64,000 nucleotides of DNA from Paenibacillus camelliae (GTDB lineage Bacteria > Bacillota > Bacilli > Paenibacillales > Paenibacillaceae). The DNA lies in assembly GCF_023715345.1 (NCBI RefSeq), contig NZ_JAMBNY010000015.1, forward strand, positions 1-64,000. The letters are read 5' to 3'. A program made the position numbers and the translations under genes. Below, in pieces: positions 30,612-39,660 of this stretch; position 1 is the first letter of the stretch; the number at the start of each line of letters is the position of its first letter. The notes beneath the pieces are model-generated. The model saw only the letters and a program-made list of their open reading frames with translations. It ran no database searches and had not been told where the DNA came from.

Positions 30612-32096
30612 TTAGCCTTGATCGTTAGAAGATACAGCAGGTTGATTGCTTTTCTTGCTATCTGTTTTTCTAATAAAGAATGCTAGCAGCAATGCTAGAA
30701 TACCAAGGACTAGACCAAGCGCAAAAGCTGCGCGGAAGCCTTCAATCGAAGCAAGCAGCTGCTGTGCTGGATCTAATGGGTTCTCACTGTTCTGAAGAAA
30801 TGCCGCTGCGCTGTTACTCATACGAGAAATGAACAATGCTGTACCGATCGCTCCAGCAACTTGCATTAAAGTACTGAATATTGCTGTACCATGTGGATAT
30901 AAGTCGGGTGTAAGCTGATTCAGACCATGTGTTTGAGTAGGCATCATCGCAAGTGCAATACCAACCATAAGTATAATATGATAAGTAATAATTTGTGCAC
31001 TTGTAGTGTCACTTCCAACGCCCGTGAATAGCCATATAGCAAGCACCATCAAAGCGATCCCTGGCACAATGATGACGCGAGGACCGAATCGGTCAAACAG
31101 CTTTCCAGTTATCGGTGCCATAATCCCGTTTAGAATGGAAGCAGGCAGCATAATTAGACCGGATTTGAATGCAGTAACAAGCAATACTGTTTGTAAAAAT
31201 AGCGGCAGCAGAACCATAGTCGAAAACATAGACATCATAACGACGCACATCAGGACAACGGTAAGTGAAAACATCGGAAAACGGAATGCACGAAGATCGA
31301 GGATAGGGCTTTCCACTCTCAATTGTCGTAGGATAAAGAGTAGAAGGGACACTCCACCAGCTATCATCGTGGTGTAGACGATAGGATCACTCCAGCCATA
31401 ATCCCCTGAAGCACTAAAGCTGTATACGATACCGCCGAAACCAATCGTTGATAGGATAATAGATAGCCAATCTACCTTCGGCTTGGTAACAACAGTTACG
31501 TTTTTCATATATAACGCACCGAGTATAATCGATATTGCAGCCAGTGGAATAACGATTATAAATAACCAGCGCCAATTCAACTGATCAACAATAATACCTG
31601 ATAAGGTCGGTCCAATAGCCGGGGCAAACGTCATAACAAGCCCAATCAAGCCCATTGCTCCGCCACGCTTTTCAGGTGGAATAATTACAAGGATCGTATT
31701 CATCATTAATGGAATCATTAACCCTGTACCTAAAGCCTGAATAATTCTTCCGATAAGTAAAACTCCAAAGCTTGGCGCTATAGCAGCAATAACGGTACCT
31801 ATAAAAAAGCTAACCATTGATGCTAAAAACATTTGTCGAGATGTGAGCCATTGTTGCAGAATAGCAGTAACTGGTACAAGCACACCCACGACAAGCATAT
31901 AACCTGTTGTAAGCCATTGAATGGTTGCGTAGCTCACTTGTAGATCTTCTACAAGGACAGCTAATGCGTTACCAAGTAATGTCTCATTCAATAACGAGAC
32001 AAACGCTCCGACGATAAGTGCAATAAAAATCGGTATGATTTTTAGCTTGCTTACATCAACTTGTGACGTATGAGTTTGTGTGGTGTTTGGATTCAT
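30612..32096 (-). CDS. DHA2-family MFS multidrug exporter
   Basis: A 494-aa proton-drug antiporter of the 14-helix EmrB/QacA branch, likely located in the cell membrane. Roughly 14 hydrophobic segments are seen. The antiporter motif C is clear (TFAPAIGPTLSGI) and the first helix carries the LLNETLLGNALAVL block typical of LmrB/MdtP-like exporters. Substrate unknown. Ribosome site AGAGGAG about 6 bases before ATG. There is no adjacent TetR or MarR regulator. Confidence 0.92.
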   Translation of the reverse strand: MNPNTTQTHTSQVDVSKLKIIPIFIALIVGAFVSLLNETLLGNALAVLVEDLQVSYATIQWLTTGYMLVVGVLVPVTAILQQWLTSRQMFLASMVSFFIGTVIAAIAPSFGVLLIGRIIQALGTGLMIPLMMNTILVIIPPEKRGGAMGLIGLVMTFAPAIGPTLSGIIVDQLNWRWLFIIVIPLAAISIILGALYMKNVTVVTKPKVDWLSIILSTIGFGGIVYSFSASGDYGWSDPIVYTTMIAGGVSLLLFILRQLRVESPILDLRAFRFPMFSLTVVLMCVVMMSMFSTMVLLPLFLQTVLLVTAFKSGLIMLPASILNGIMAPITGKLFDRFGPRVIIVPGIALMVLAIWLFTGVGSDTTSAQIITYHIILMVGIALAMMPTQTHGLNQLTPDLYPHGTAIFSTLMQVAGAIGTALFISRMSNSAAAFLQNSENPLDPAQQLLASIEGFRAAFALGLVLGILALLLAFFIRKTDSKKSNQPAVSSNDQG

Positions 32097-32210
32097 GTTT
32101 CTCTCCTCTTTATTTAGTACTTTTTGCCAACACTTATAACTATACTGAAGGCTTTAGCATATGGCTAGATAATTTTTTCTTAATTACTAAAATATTTAAA
32201 GCATAAAAAT

Positions 32211-32247
32211 AAGCAATGACAATGCGTGTTGGCATTAGTCATTGCTT
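32211..32247 (-). terminator. terminator of the HD-GYP gene at 32263
   Basis: AAGCAATGAC / GTCATTGCTT with inner AATGC/GCATT; on the minus strand it is followed by ATTTTTATG. Confidence 0.75.
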
Positions 32248-32262
32248 ACACTTTCAGTACAG

Positions 32263-33342
32263 TTAGAAGTAGACATGAATTATATCAAGTGTACGTTCTT
32301 GTGTCAAATCAATAAACTCGGAGTCAACTTGAATGAGCGGACTAAAATATTCCGTTGGGTGAGTCATAACGATCATGCCTGTTCTTCCGTCGTTTAGTTG
32401 AACGCGCTTACCAATAAAGTTAGGAATCATATGAGCGATAAATGCGTGAGTAATGATAGGATCTAATTCGGTAAAGCTCAGACGATATAATTCCTTAAGA
32501 ACAAATAGCAGATCACGTTCCTTTTGATAGGCACGCGAAGAAATCATGGCGCTATAAATATCAGCGACGGCAATAATTTTACCGAACAATGAAATTTCAT
32601 CACCTGATTTGCCATGTGGATAACCTGAACCGTTCATTCGTTCATGGTGATCTAAAGCCCCAAGCGCCGTTTCATGATCACCAGTAGAGTTGCGTATAAT
32701 TTCATAGCCGTAAAGGGTATGACGTTTAATTTCCTCGAATTCCTCTGCTGTTAGCTTCTCTGGCTTATTAAGCACTTGCGGATCAATTTTACATTTACCG
32801 ATATCGTGCAAGAAACCCGCATTACCTACTTTTGTTGATTGCTCATTGGATAGTCCAATCCAGTTAGCTATGTAATAGGAAAGCATGCCAACCTGTACAG
32901 AATGCTGATAAGTATAGCTGTCAGAGTTATTTAATAGCAGCAACAGCGATACGACATCGCGTTCCAGCACTAGATTCTGTATTAAAGGCTCAAACTCGGC
33001 AGCTGCTTTATCAGTATCGATCTTATTATGTTCACGTGCACTATCGAACATTTCTTTTACGTTTTGCACAACGGAATCATACAATGGCTTCATATGCGGA
33101 ACCCATTTGGGAGTAGCTGTAGACTCTAATGTGCGTTCTAACATATCTAAATCTTCAAGACTACTATTAATGATCGAACTTCGATCCAGTATTTCAATAT
33201 ATTCGATGGAATGCTGAATTAACTTACTAATTTCCTTACTATGTAGTACCGTGTTTTTAGATAAAATATGAAGACCATAGCTGTTAAAAACATCTTCACG
33301 CAGAACATCACTATCGATGATATCTGTTACATGGATACGCAT
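32263..33342 (-). CDS. HD-GYP domain c-di-GMP phosphodiesterase
   Basis: A 359-aa soluble protein expected to cut c-di-GMP. The C-terminal two-thirds is an HD-GYP domain with HSVQVG, FLHDIGK, KRHTLYGYEII, DHHERMNGSGYPHGKSG and ADIYSAM all intact. The N-terminal 130 residues resemble the small beta-rich domain of a second HD-GYP protein at 37310-38386. A final beta segment follows the domain (GRTGMIVMTHP). Ribosome site GAGGTGG. It is probably cytoplasmic. Confidence 0.92.
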   Translation of the reverse strand: MRIHVTDIIDSDVLREDVFNSYGLHILSKNTVLHSKEISKLIQHSIEYIEILDRSSIINSSLEDLDMLERTLESTATPKWVPHMKPLYDSVVQNVKEMFDSAREHNKIDTDKAAAEFEPLIQNLVLERDVVSLLLLLNNSDSYTYQHSVQVGMLSYYIANWIGLSNEQSTKVGNAGFLHDIGKCKIDPQVLNKPEKLTAEEFEEIKRHTLYGYEIIRNSTGDHETALGALDHHERMNGSGYPHGKSGDEISLFGKIIAVADIYSAMISSRAYQKERDLLFVLKELYRLSFTELDPIITHAFIAHMIPNFIGKRVQLNDGRTGMIVMTHPTEYFSPLIQVDSEFIDLTQERTLDIIHVYF

Positions 33343-33473
33343 AGCCCACCTCGCTTGTTTATGTTTCTTGTACTGGTAAAGAGGGTAATTTTAACCAAAC
33401 TAGTCTTGTGATCTATATTATCAAACCGTATTCTAACTTTCAATAATTAATTGCTAATATTACCAATTTAATG

Positions 33474-34511
33474 TTAGATTTCAACAAATTTCTTCAGTAT
33501 ATTTACTGCAAATTCGACATCTTCAGTCCCTTGTATCATAATTCGATGATCAGGGAACAATATTAGATTGATTTGATCAGAATATTTAATTTTTACGAGA
33601 TAGCGATTGCGCTTCGTTTCATAGGTTTTTTCATATAGAGCAGCGAATTCATCTAATGTGTAAGGCAATGGTTCAGCTAAAGTAAGCTGTATTGTTTGCC
33701 GCCCGCAAATGCTAGTAGAATGAATAAGAGATACTTCGTTTAGCCAATCTCGACTACCTTGGGAGCAGCATGGACATTGCTCATTTTTTGCATGTGAGAT
33801 ATCAAGGCTCAATTGCTGCAGGCTCCAGCAATCCAGCTGTAACAGTGCTGAATTGCATTGCTTCTGTTGACCAGTCGCTAGCTTCATAATTTCAGCAGCC
33901 TGGATGGATGCAATCATATGCACGATCGGACCCAGTACTCCAGCTGTATCACATGTATCTACTGCGCCGAGCTCTGGTGGCTCAGGGAATAAGCAACGAA
34001 AGCATGGAGTATGCTGCGGAATAAAGGTTGCTGTGGAGCCGCTTGTACCTACGACAGCACCGTATACCCATGGCTTATTATAGGAAACACTATAATCATT
34101 TATCAGATAGCGAATGGTGAAATTGTCGCTGCCATCAACGATGAAGTCTATACCATCAAGAAGCTGCTCAATATTGCCAGCATGTACATCTGCAATAATA
34201 GGATCAATAGTTATTGAAGAATTTACACGGCGCAGAGCATGAGCAGCTGCTATAGCTTTAGGCATAAACTGCTCGGCATCCTGTTCATTATAGAGCGACT
34301 GGCGATGTAAATTGCTAATTTCTACAAAGTCACGATCAATGATGCGCAAATAGCCGATTCCTGCTCTTACGAGCAGGTCGGCTATTGCGGATCCAAGTGC
34401 ACCCATGCCAATAACAGCACAGGAAGCTGTAGCAAGCTTGTCCTGTCCAGTGGAGCCAATCGAATATGCTTTTATTTGCTTTGCATAGCGAAGCGTTGGA
34501 TCAAACTTCAT
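33474..34511 (-). CDS. moeB: molybdopterin-synthase adenylyltransferase MoeB (ThiF/MoeB family)
   Basis: A 345-aa E1-like enzyme that adenylates the C-terminal glycine of MoaD. ATP site GMGALGSA, RQSLYNEQD, and SDNFTIRY; catalytic cysteine region AVDTCDTAG; zinc cysteines CFRC and CPCC. The last 90 residues (after the zinc site) form an extra domain replacing the rhodanese found in some relatives. It is assigned MoeB rather than ThiF because the next upstream gene is the MoaD-MoaE fusion, transcribed in the same direction (72-base gap). Ribosome site AAAGGAAAG. Confidence 0.88.
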   Translation of the reverse strand: MKFDPTLRYAKQIKAYSIGSTGQDKLATASCAVIGMGALGSAIADLLVRAGIGYLRIIDRDFVEISNLHRQSLYNEQDAEQFMPKAIAAAHALRRVNSSITIDPIIADVHAGNIEQLLDGIDFIVDGSDNFTIRYLINDYSVSYNKPWVYGAVVGTSGSTATFIPQHTPCFRCLFPEPPELGAVDTCDTAGVLGPIVHMIASIQAAEIMKLATGQQKQCNSALLQLDCWSLQQLSLDISHAKNEQCPCCSQGSRDWLNEVSLIHSTSICGRQTIQLTLAEPLPYTLDEFAALYEKTYETKRNRYLVKIKYSDQINLILFPDHRIMIQGTEDVEFAVNILKKFVEI

Positions 34512-34583
34512 ATACTTCTTTCCTTTTATTCATAATTTGTGGTCAGAACATGTTGTTTTCGGTGGTTTAGATGGCTAACATGT

Positions 34584-35330
34584 TTAGTTTTTAACAGGTG
34601 CAGTTGGATCCCAAGGACCAAGCTGATGTCCTTTCCATTCTGAGCCATCTTCCCATATTTCCTTCTTCCAGATAGGAACGATTTGCTTTAACCGTTCAAT
34701 CGCATAGCGGCTTGCTTCGTAGCAATCCGCTCGTCTAGCAGTTGCGACAGCAATGACGACACTAATTTCTGCCAGACCAACCTGACCAATCCGATGAGTT
34801 ATCGCAGTATCGGCATCCTTCCATCGCTCGGCGATTTCGTCTCCGATCTGCCGCATCGTTTTAATAGCCATCGGAATATAAGCCTCATATTCAAGGAAAA
34901 CGGTACGCAGTCCTTCTGTAAATTCACGTGTCGTTCCAACAAAAAGCAACGTGGCACCACATGCAGGAGTGATGACTTTGTTCATTACTTCTTCGACTTG
35001 TATTGGTCGCTCTGTTATAACGAATTTGTCAGAAGTATTCCCAGTCTCCTCAGAAGCTTTCGAGTTAGCTTCGCTTTGTCCACCAGAGACAGGTGGCAGA
35101 AGCGCCAGCTCGTCGCTTGCCTTTACAGATTGCTCGTCACGGCAATAGGCCTGATTAGCAGCAACGTAGCAGCTCTTTAGAACACGTTGCTGCTCAGGAT
35201 ATTGTTCTATTAAATATTGCTTTAATTCTTTAGCAGTAAGCTCGCTTTGTGCCAGTTCAAGTGTAATGCTAGGTTTTTCAAAACGCTGTGCAAGTCCAGC
35301 GAAAAGTTGAATTTTCCATATGTATGTCAT
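34584..35330 (-). CDS. moaDE: MoaD-MoaE fusion, molybdopterin synthase
   Basis: A 248-aa protein joining both subunits of molybdopterin synthase. Residues 1-84 are MoaD, ending in PPVSGG (G83-G84); after a 15-20 residue linker, residues 102-248 are MoaE, with GTTREF, LEYEAY, HRIGQV and the catalytic-region KKEIWEDGSEWKG. MoaD works through a free C-terminal glycine thiocarboxylate, so this product should need cleavage after G84, as reported for the M. tuberculosis MoaX fusion. It leads an operon with moeB; a moaA remnant lies divergently at 35430. Confidence 0.9.
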   Translation of the reverse strand: MTYIWKIQLFAGLAQRFEKPSITLELAQSELTAKELKQYLIEQYPEQQRVLKSCYVAANQAYCRDEQSVKASDELALLPPVSGGQSEANSKASEETGNTSDKFVITERPIQVEEVMNKVITPACGATLLFVGTTREFTEGLRTVFLEYEAYIPMAIKTMRQIGDEIAERWKDADTAITHRIGQVGLAEISVVIAVATARRADCYEASRYAIERLKQIVPIWKKEIWEDGSEWKGHQLGPWDPTAPVKN

Positions 35331-35429
35331 AATCTACCTACTTATAATTGTAATCTTAAGTAGTATTAGCATACCATAGTTGAAGGAAAAATGTTATTCT
35401 TAAGAGTAGCAAAGAAGGGAAGTGACAGC

Positions 35430-35671
35430 ATGCGGCAACTTAAGGATTCATTTGGCAGAGTACATAATTATTTGCGACTATCAGTAACAGTTGCAATTTA
35501 CGATGCCTATACTGCATGCCTGAAGAAGGTATGGAATTCGCTGCGTCAGAAACACTTCTTTCCTATAATGAAATGGACGTAAAGCCAGATCATGAAATGG
35601 CTGCAAAGCTTAAATATGGCGTACTAAGCCACACACCAACAAGTCGGCGTATGTCGAAATTAGGTGGCTAG
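35430..35671 (+). pseudogene. moaA: moaA remnant (GTP 3',8-cyclase), internal deletion plus frameshift
   Basis: ATG 35430 opens a frame encoding MRQLKDSFGRVHNYLRLSVT, the standard MoaA start. Four bases appear lost around 35488-35492, where DR should follow. The next frame then gives the radical-SAM cysteines CNLRCLYCMPEEG and ETLLSYNEM, jumps near 35575-35600 to a C-terminal segment and ends in RRMSKLGG, the double-glycine tail of MoaA, at TAG 35671. Intact MoaA is about 330 aa; roughly 80 codons remain, so some 250 codons are gone. It is divergent from moaDE. It cannot make an active enzyme, and a second moaA elsewhere in the genome is not excluded. Confidence 0.88.
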
Positions 35672-35724
35672 CAGCTCAGCGAAACAAATTGAGTGGACTT
35701 AAGCTATGGTGGAGAGGTGATTCA

Positions 35725-37170
35725 ATGTCAATAAATGATGAATATGACACTGCTATTGAGGTTGTTATCTTCCATAGTAACGATCTACATAGTCGATTGG
35801 AGCAGGCTGCTAAAACGGCAACGATTATTGAACAGGGAAGACTTAAGTACGGGACAGAGCAAGTAATAGCTGTAGATTTGGGCGATCATATGGATCGTGC
35901 AAGGATGGAGACTGAAGGAACGGATGGACTTGTTCATCAAGCGATTATAGAGGCTACTGCTTATGATGTCGTAACGCTTGGTAATAATGAAGGGCTGACT
36001 TTTTCTGCTGAGCAGCTGGATGCGGTATATAGTGACAGCTCATTTCAGGTAATCTGCTGCAATTTACATAAGCTTCATGGAGACAATCCATCATGGCTTA
36101 CTTCCTCTACTATTATCGAACGTGCTGGGTTGTCCGTTGGATTTATTGCTGCAACAGCAAATTTCTATCAGTTTTATGAATTGATGGGTTGGCAAACGAC
36201 GGAACCGATCATTGAAATAAAAAAAGAGATTGAGCGAATACGGTCTTCTTGCGATGTTATTGTGCTCATGTCACATCTCGGCATTAAGTATGATGAACGT
36301 ATTGCTGATGAGTGCGAGCATATTGATGTCATTCTTGGATCACACACGCATCATTTGTTTGATCCTCCAGAGCTTCGTAATGGTACCCTGATGTGTGCCG
36401 CTGGAAAATTTGGTTCCTATGTTGGTAAGGTAAACATTTCATATAATAAAGTGCTTCAAAAAGCAGTGATTACTGGTGAAGTCATTCCTACAGCCGCTTA
36501 TCCAGAGAATGAACAGATTATGGATATTATTGCGCAAGGAAAACTAGATGCACAGAAGAAGCTGTCACGTGTTATTGAAGTACTCAAGGAACCGCTTGAG
36601 GTTAGTCATTATCGTGAGTCACCTCTTTCAAATTTACTAGCCATTGGTCTGCGGAGCTGGTGTGACGCCGAGATTGGTATTGTAAACTCGGGGCAGCTTC
36701 TAGGCAGCTTGGCGATAGGTCCGGTAACGGCTGGAGAGCTGCATGCGATCTGTCCATCACCAATCAATCCATGTGTTTTGATGCTAAAAGGTAGCGAGCT
36801 TATACAGGCTCTTGAACAATCTTTGCTAGTGGAGTATCAGGATTTTAAGCCGAGAGGCTTTGGATTTCGTGGAGAGCAGCTTGGAATGTTAGCTGTCGAT
36901 GGCTTAGAGGTAATATATGCTTTAGATAAACCGCCGCTTAACAGAATTCAATCTGTTTATGTCAATGGAGAAGCTTTAGAGCTGCAACGCTCGTACCGAG
37001 TTGCAAGTATCGACATGTTTACTTTTAAAGTAGGCTATACAAGCCTAGCAAATTTCGAAAATGCCACCTATTATTTGCCAGAGTTTATTCGAAATATTAT
37101 GGAAGTAGAGCTAACCAACGCAGAGCATATTGAGCAAAGTAAAACAAAAAGATGGATAAGAAGCGAATAA
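35725..37170 (+). CDS. yunD: YunD-type metallophosphoesterase (5'-nucleotidase-like)
   Basis: A 481-aa protein of the 5'-nucleotidase/2',3'-cyclic phosphodiesterase superfamily. N-terminal metallophosphatase motifs: HSNDLHSRL, DLGDHMDR, LGNNEG (Asn where the canonical motif has His, as in YunD), SHLG and GSHTHHLFD. The C-terminal 5'-nucleotidase domain includes ESPLSNLLAIGLR and FGFRGEQLGML. There is no signal peptide, so unlike secreted relatives it should be cytoplasmic. The start ATG 35725 follows GGAGAGGTGA; the open frame extends upstream to 35689 without a site. Substrate unknown. Confidence 0.88.
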   Translation: MSINDEYDTAIEVVIFHSNDLHSRLEQAAKTATIIEQGRLKYGTEQVIAVDLGDHMDRARMETEGTDGLVHQAIIEATAYDVVTLGNNEGLTFSAEQLDAVYSDSSFQVICCNLHKLHGDNPSWLTSSTIIERAGLSVGFIAATANFYQFYELMGWQTTEPIIEIKKEIERIRSSCDVIVLMSHLGIKYDERIADECEHIDVILGSHTHHLFDPPELRNGTLMCAAGKFGSYVGKVNISYNKVLQKAVITGEVIPTAAYPENEQIMDIIAQGKLDAQKKLSRVIEVLKEPLEVSHYRESPLSNLLAIGLRSWCDAEIGIVNSGQLLGSLAIGPVTAGELHAICPSPINPCVLMLKGSELIQALEQSLLVEYQDFKPRGFGFRGEQLGMLAVDGLEVIYALDKPPLNRIQSVYVNGEALELQRSYRVASIDMFTFKVGYTSLANFENATYYLPEFIRNIMEVELTNAEHIEQSKTKRWIRSE

Positions 37171-37309
37171 ACGTTAGATCCTATCATTCCTGCTCAAAAA
37201 AACTGATGCTAAATACCTAAATTATTTAAATTTATTTAGCAGGGTTGTGACATTATTCGAGTTCAGGTTAAAATTAATGTACAGTTAACAAACAGAAGGG
37301 ATCAGAAGG

Positions 37310-38386
37310 ATGCGTCTTCTTACTATCAAACAATGTAAACCGGGCATGAAGCTGGCGAAAAAAATTTTCACAGAAGATGGCATTGTGCTCCTTGGTGAAA
37401 ATATGGAGCTTACAGCTAGATTGATTGCCAGATTAGAGGAGTGTAATGTACAGTACGTATATATTCATGATCCTCGCACAGAAGATATTAATAATGATAC
37501 GTTAATTAGCGAAGAGACTTTTCGTGTTGCAGTAAAGGAAATACGTAAAAATTTTTCGTTAATGATGGAGCCAGTCTCTACGAATAAAGGGGCGACGAGA
37601 CCTTTTATCGCTAAGCCTCTAAAGGATATGATGGGGCTTATTATTGATGATCTCTCTAGTAATAAGGACGCCATGATTATGCTGATGAATATGGGAATTG
37701 TAGATCATTACCTGTACCAGCATTCGCTGAACGTATGCGTCTATACGTCGCTACTAGGGATGAGCTACGGGTATTCTCGCGAAGAAACCATTCATTTAGG
37801 CCTTGGTGCATTGCTGCACGATATTGGAAAAACAAAGATTGACGTTGATATATTAAAGAAGCCGGATGCATTAACGAAGGAAGAATATGAGGAGATGAAG
37901 CTTCACACGAACAGAGGCTTCGAAATTTTAAAGGACGAGCCGAATTTGCCATTGTCTGTAGCGCACTGCGCTTTGCAGCATCATGAGCGACTGGATGGTA
38001 GCGGTTATCCAAGAGCATTAAAAGGCAACGATATTATGGAGCATGCGAGATGGATTGGTATTGTCGATTCGTACGATGCGATGACGACAAGTCGAGTATA
38101 CAGCAGCCCCATGCTCCCTCATTTGGCAATGGAGCATCTATATGCTGGCTCTGGCACATTGTATGAGCAGTGGATGCTTGCTCATTTCCGAGATAAGGTC
38201 GTTATATATCCTATTGGCATTACGGTAAAGCTTAACTCAGGAGAAACGGCAGTTGTTGTTGACTATGATCCGAGCTATCCGCAACGGCCGATCGTACGTG
38301 TGCTTACGAACGAAATCGGCGAGGATCTGACAGTGCCTTACGAGATAAATTTGTCTCGTGAGCTAAGCACTATGATTGTAAAATGA
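37310..38386 (+). CDS. HD-GYP domain c-di-GMP phosphodiesterase
   Basis: A 358-aa soluble protein, probably hydrolysing c-di-GMP. The N-terminal 60 residues (MRLLTIKQCKPGMKLAKKI) form a small beta domain. The HD-GYP domain has HSLNVCVYT, LLHDIGKTKID, LHTNRGFEIL, QHHERLDGSGYPRALKG and VDSYDAMT. A beta-rich tail follows. It resembles the HD-GYP protein at 32263 in length and layout. AGAAGG is close to the ATG. Ends in a terminator. Confidence 0.92.
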   Translation: MRLLTIKQCKPGMKLAKKIFTEDGIVLLGENMELTARLIARLEECNVQYVYIHDPRTEDINNDTLISEETFRVAVKEIRKNFSLMMEPVSTNKGATRPFIAKPLKDMMGLIIDDLSSNKDAMIMLMNMGIVDHYLYQHSLNVCVYTSLLGMSYGYSREETIHLGLGALLHDIGKTKIDVDILKKPDALTKEEYEEMKLHTNRGFEILKDEPNLPLSVAHCALQHHERLDGSGYPRALKGNDIMEHARWIGIVDSYDAMTTSRVYSSPMLPHLAMEHLYAGSGTLYEQWMLAHFRDKVVIYPIGITVKLNSGETAVVVDYDPSYPQRPIVRVLTNEIGEDLTVPYEINLSRELSTMIVK

Positions 38387-38412
38387 ATGACGCTGCTTTA
38401 TGAGTTGGAAAG

Positions 38413-38437
38413 AAACCGCCTAGCGAGGCGGTTTTTC
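38413..38437 (+). terminator. terminator of the HD-GYP gene
   Basis: A perfect 9-bp stem AAACCGCCT / AGGCGGTTT with loop AGCG and a T-run. Confidence 0.9.
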
Positions 38438-38522
38438 TTGTTGCTAAAATTGATTTCATTGATTCTAAGTAGGAAGAACTATACAATATACTTGTATTAA
38501 TAGAATAATAAGGTGCGATTAT

Positions 38523-39641
38523 ATGATGACAAAAACAATAATTCCATTATCACCCAATAATGATCCGTGGGAAGCTATACACTCCTTAGAAAAATACGGG
38601 AAGCATCGCTTGACAAGCGTTGAAATGACCGTATCTAATCTGTGCAATATGCGCTGTGAGCATTGTGCAGTTGGAGACACACTCGTGCTTAAGGAGCCAG
38701 AAAAGATACCGCTGGAGCTTATGTTGAAGCGTTTGGACGAAGTTAAGGAGCTTACAACCATTAGTATTACTGGTGGTGAGCCGACATTCATGCAAAAAAC
38801 GGTAGATGAATATATTGTCCCGCTGTTGCAATATGCGAGAAGCAGAGGGATCTATTCACAGATCAATTCAAATGTGACGCTTCCTTTTGAACGATATGAG
38901 AAAATAGCGAAGTATTTAGATGTAATGCATATTTCGTTCAATTATACGGAAGCAAAAGACTTTCATGAGGTTGGATTTGCCAAATCTGGGCATCCTGTAC
39001 CATTAGAGGTTGCACAGAAGCTGTATGAGCGAATGATTGATAATGCAAAGCGGTTAAGCGATGCAGGGGTGCTTGTGTCTGCTGAATCTATGATTAATTA
39101 TCGTACACATAACAAAATTTCACGTATTCATGAGCTTATCGTGGAGATGGGCTGCCAGCGCCATGAGGTGCATCCGATGTATCCAAGCTCATTTGCAAAG
39201 GATTTGCCTGTATTATCTAAGGAGCAAATGCGCAAGTCGATTGAGCAATTGCTGGAAACAAGAGATCAAAGCGTATGGATGCTGTTTGGGACGCTTCCAT
39301 TCTACCATTGCAGCTCGGACTCAGAGGAACGCAAGCTGCTTGCAAGATTGGCTAACGAAAAAAATGTTACGGTGCGCAATGATCCGGATGGTCGTAACCG
39401 TTTGAATGTAAATTTATTTACAGGAGAAGTTTTTGTAACTGATTTTTCAGATGTGCCTTCCTTCGGAAGTATATATGATTCTAACTTGGATGATATCTTT
39501 GATCAGTGGCAAATGCATAAGTTGGCACAAAGCGTCAATTGTCATTGTCCAGCAGTAGCCTGCTGTGGACCGAATTTGCTAGTTAAGGATATGTATTATA
39601 AAGATGTTGATTTCTTAGCACGTCAAGCGATTGTAGAATAA
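38523..39641 (+). CDS. yfkAB: radical SAM protein YfkAB
   Basis: A 372-aa radical SAM enzyme with CNMRCEHC binding the 4Fe-4S cluster, the GGEP motif (SITGGEPTF), and a C-terminal CxCxxxxC motif (NCHCPAVACCGPN) that defines the YfkAB family. The reaction is unknown. Like B. subtilis yfkA-yfkB read as one gene, it is a single open frame. ATG 38523 (or 38526) follows AAGGTG. ytvI starts 19 bases later, probably in the same transcript. Confidence 0.93.
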   Translation: MMTKTIIPLSPNNDPWEAIHSLEKYGKHRLTSVEMTVSNLCNMRCEHCAVGDTLVLKEPEKIPLELMLKRLDEVKELTTISITGGEPTFMQKTVDEYIVPLLQYARSRGIYSQINSNVTLPFERYEKIAKYLDVMHISFNYTEAKDFHEVGFAKSGHPVPLEVAQKLYERMIDNAKRLSDAGVLVSAESMINYRTHNKISRIHELIVEMGCQRHEVHPMYPSSFAKDLPVLSKEQMRKSIEQLLETRDQSVWMLFGTLPFYHCSSDSEERKLLARLANEKNVTVRNDPDGRNRLNVNLFTGEVFVTDFSDVPSFGSIYDSNLDDIFDQWQMHKLAQSVNCHCPAVACCGPNLLVKDMYYKDVDFLARQAIVE

Positions 39642-39660
39642 ATAGTGAGGAAGTGATCTA

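Noticed and set aside
35391..35582. 63-codon open frame upstream of yunD as an independent small gene
   Set aside because: Its first part is the MoaA N-terminus and the frame is then lost; the other frame continues with MoaA residues to RRMSKLGG. It is a broken moaA, not a new gene.
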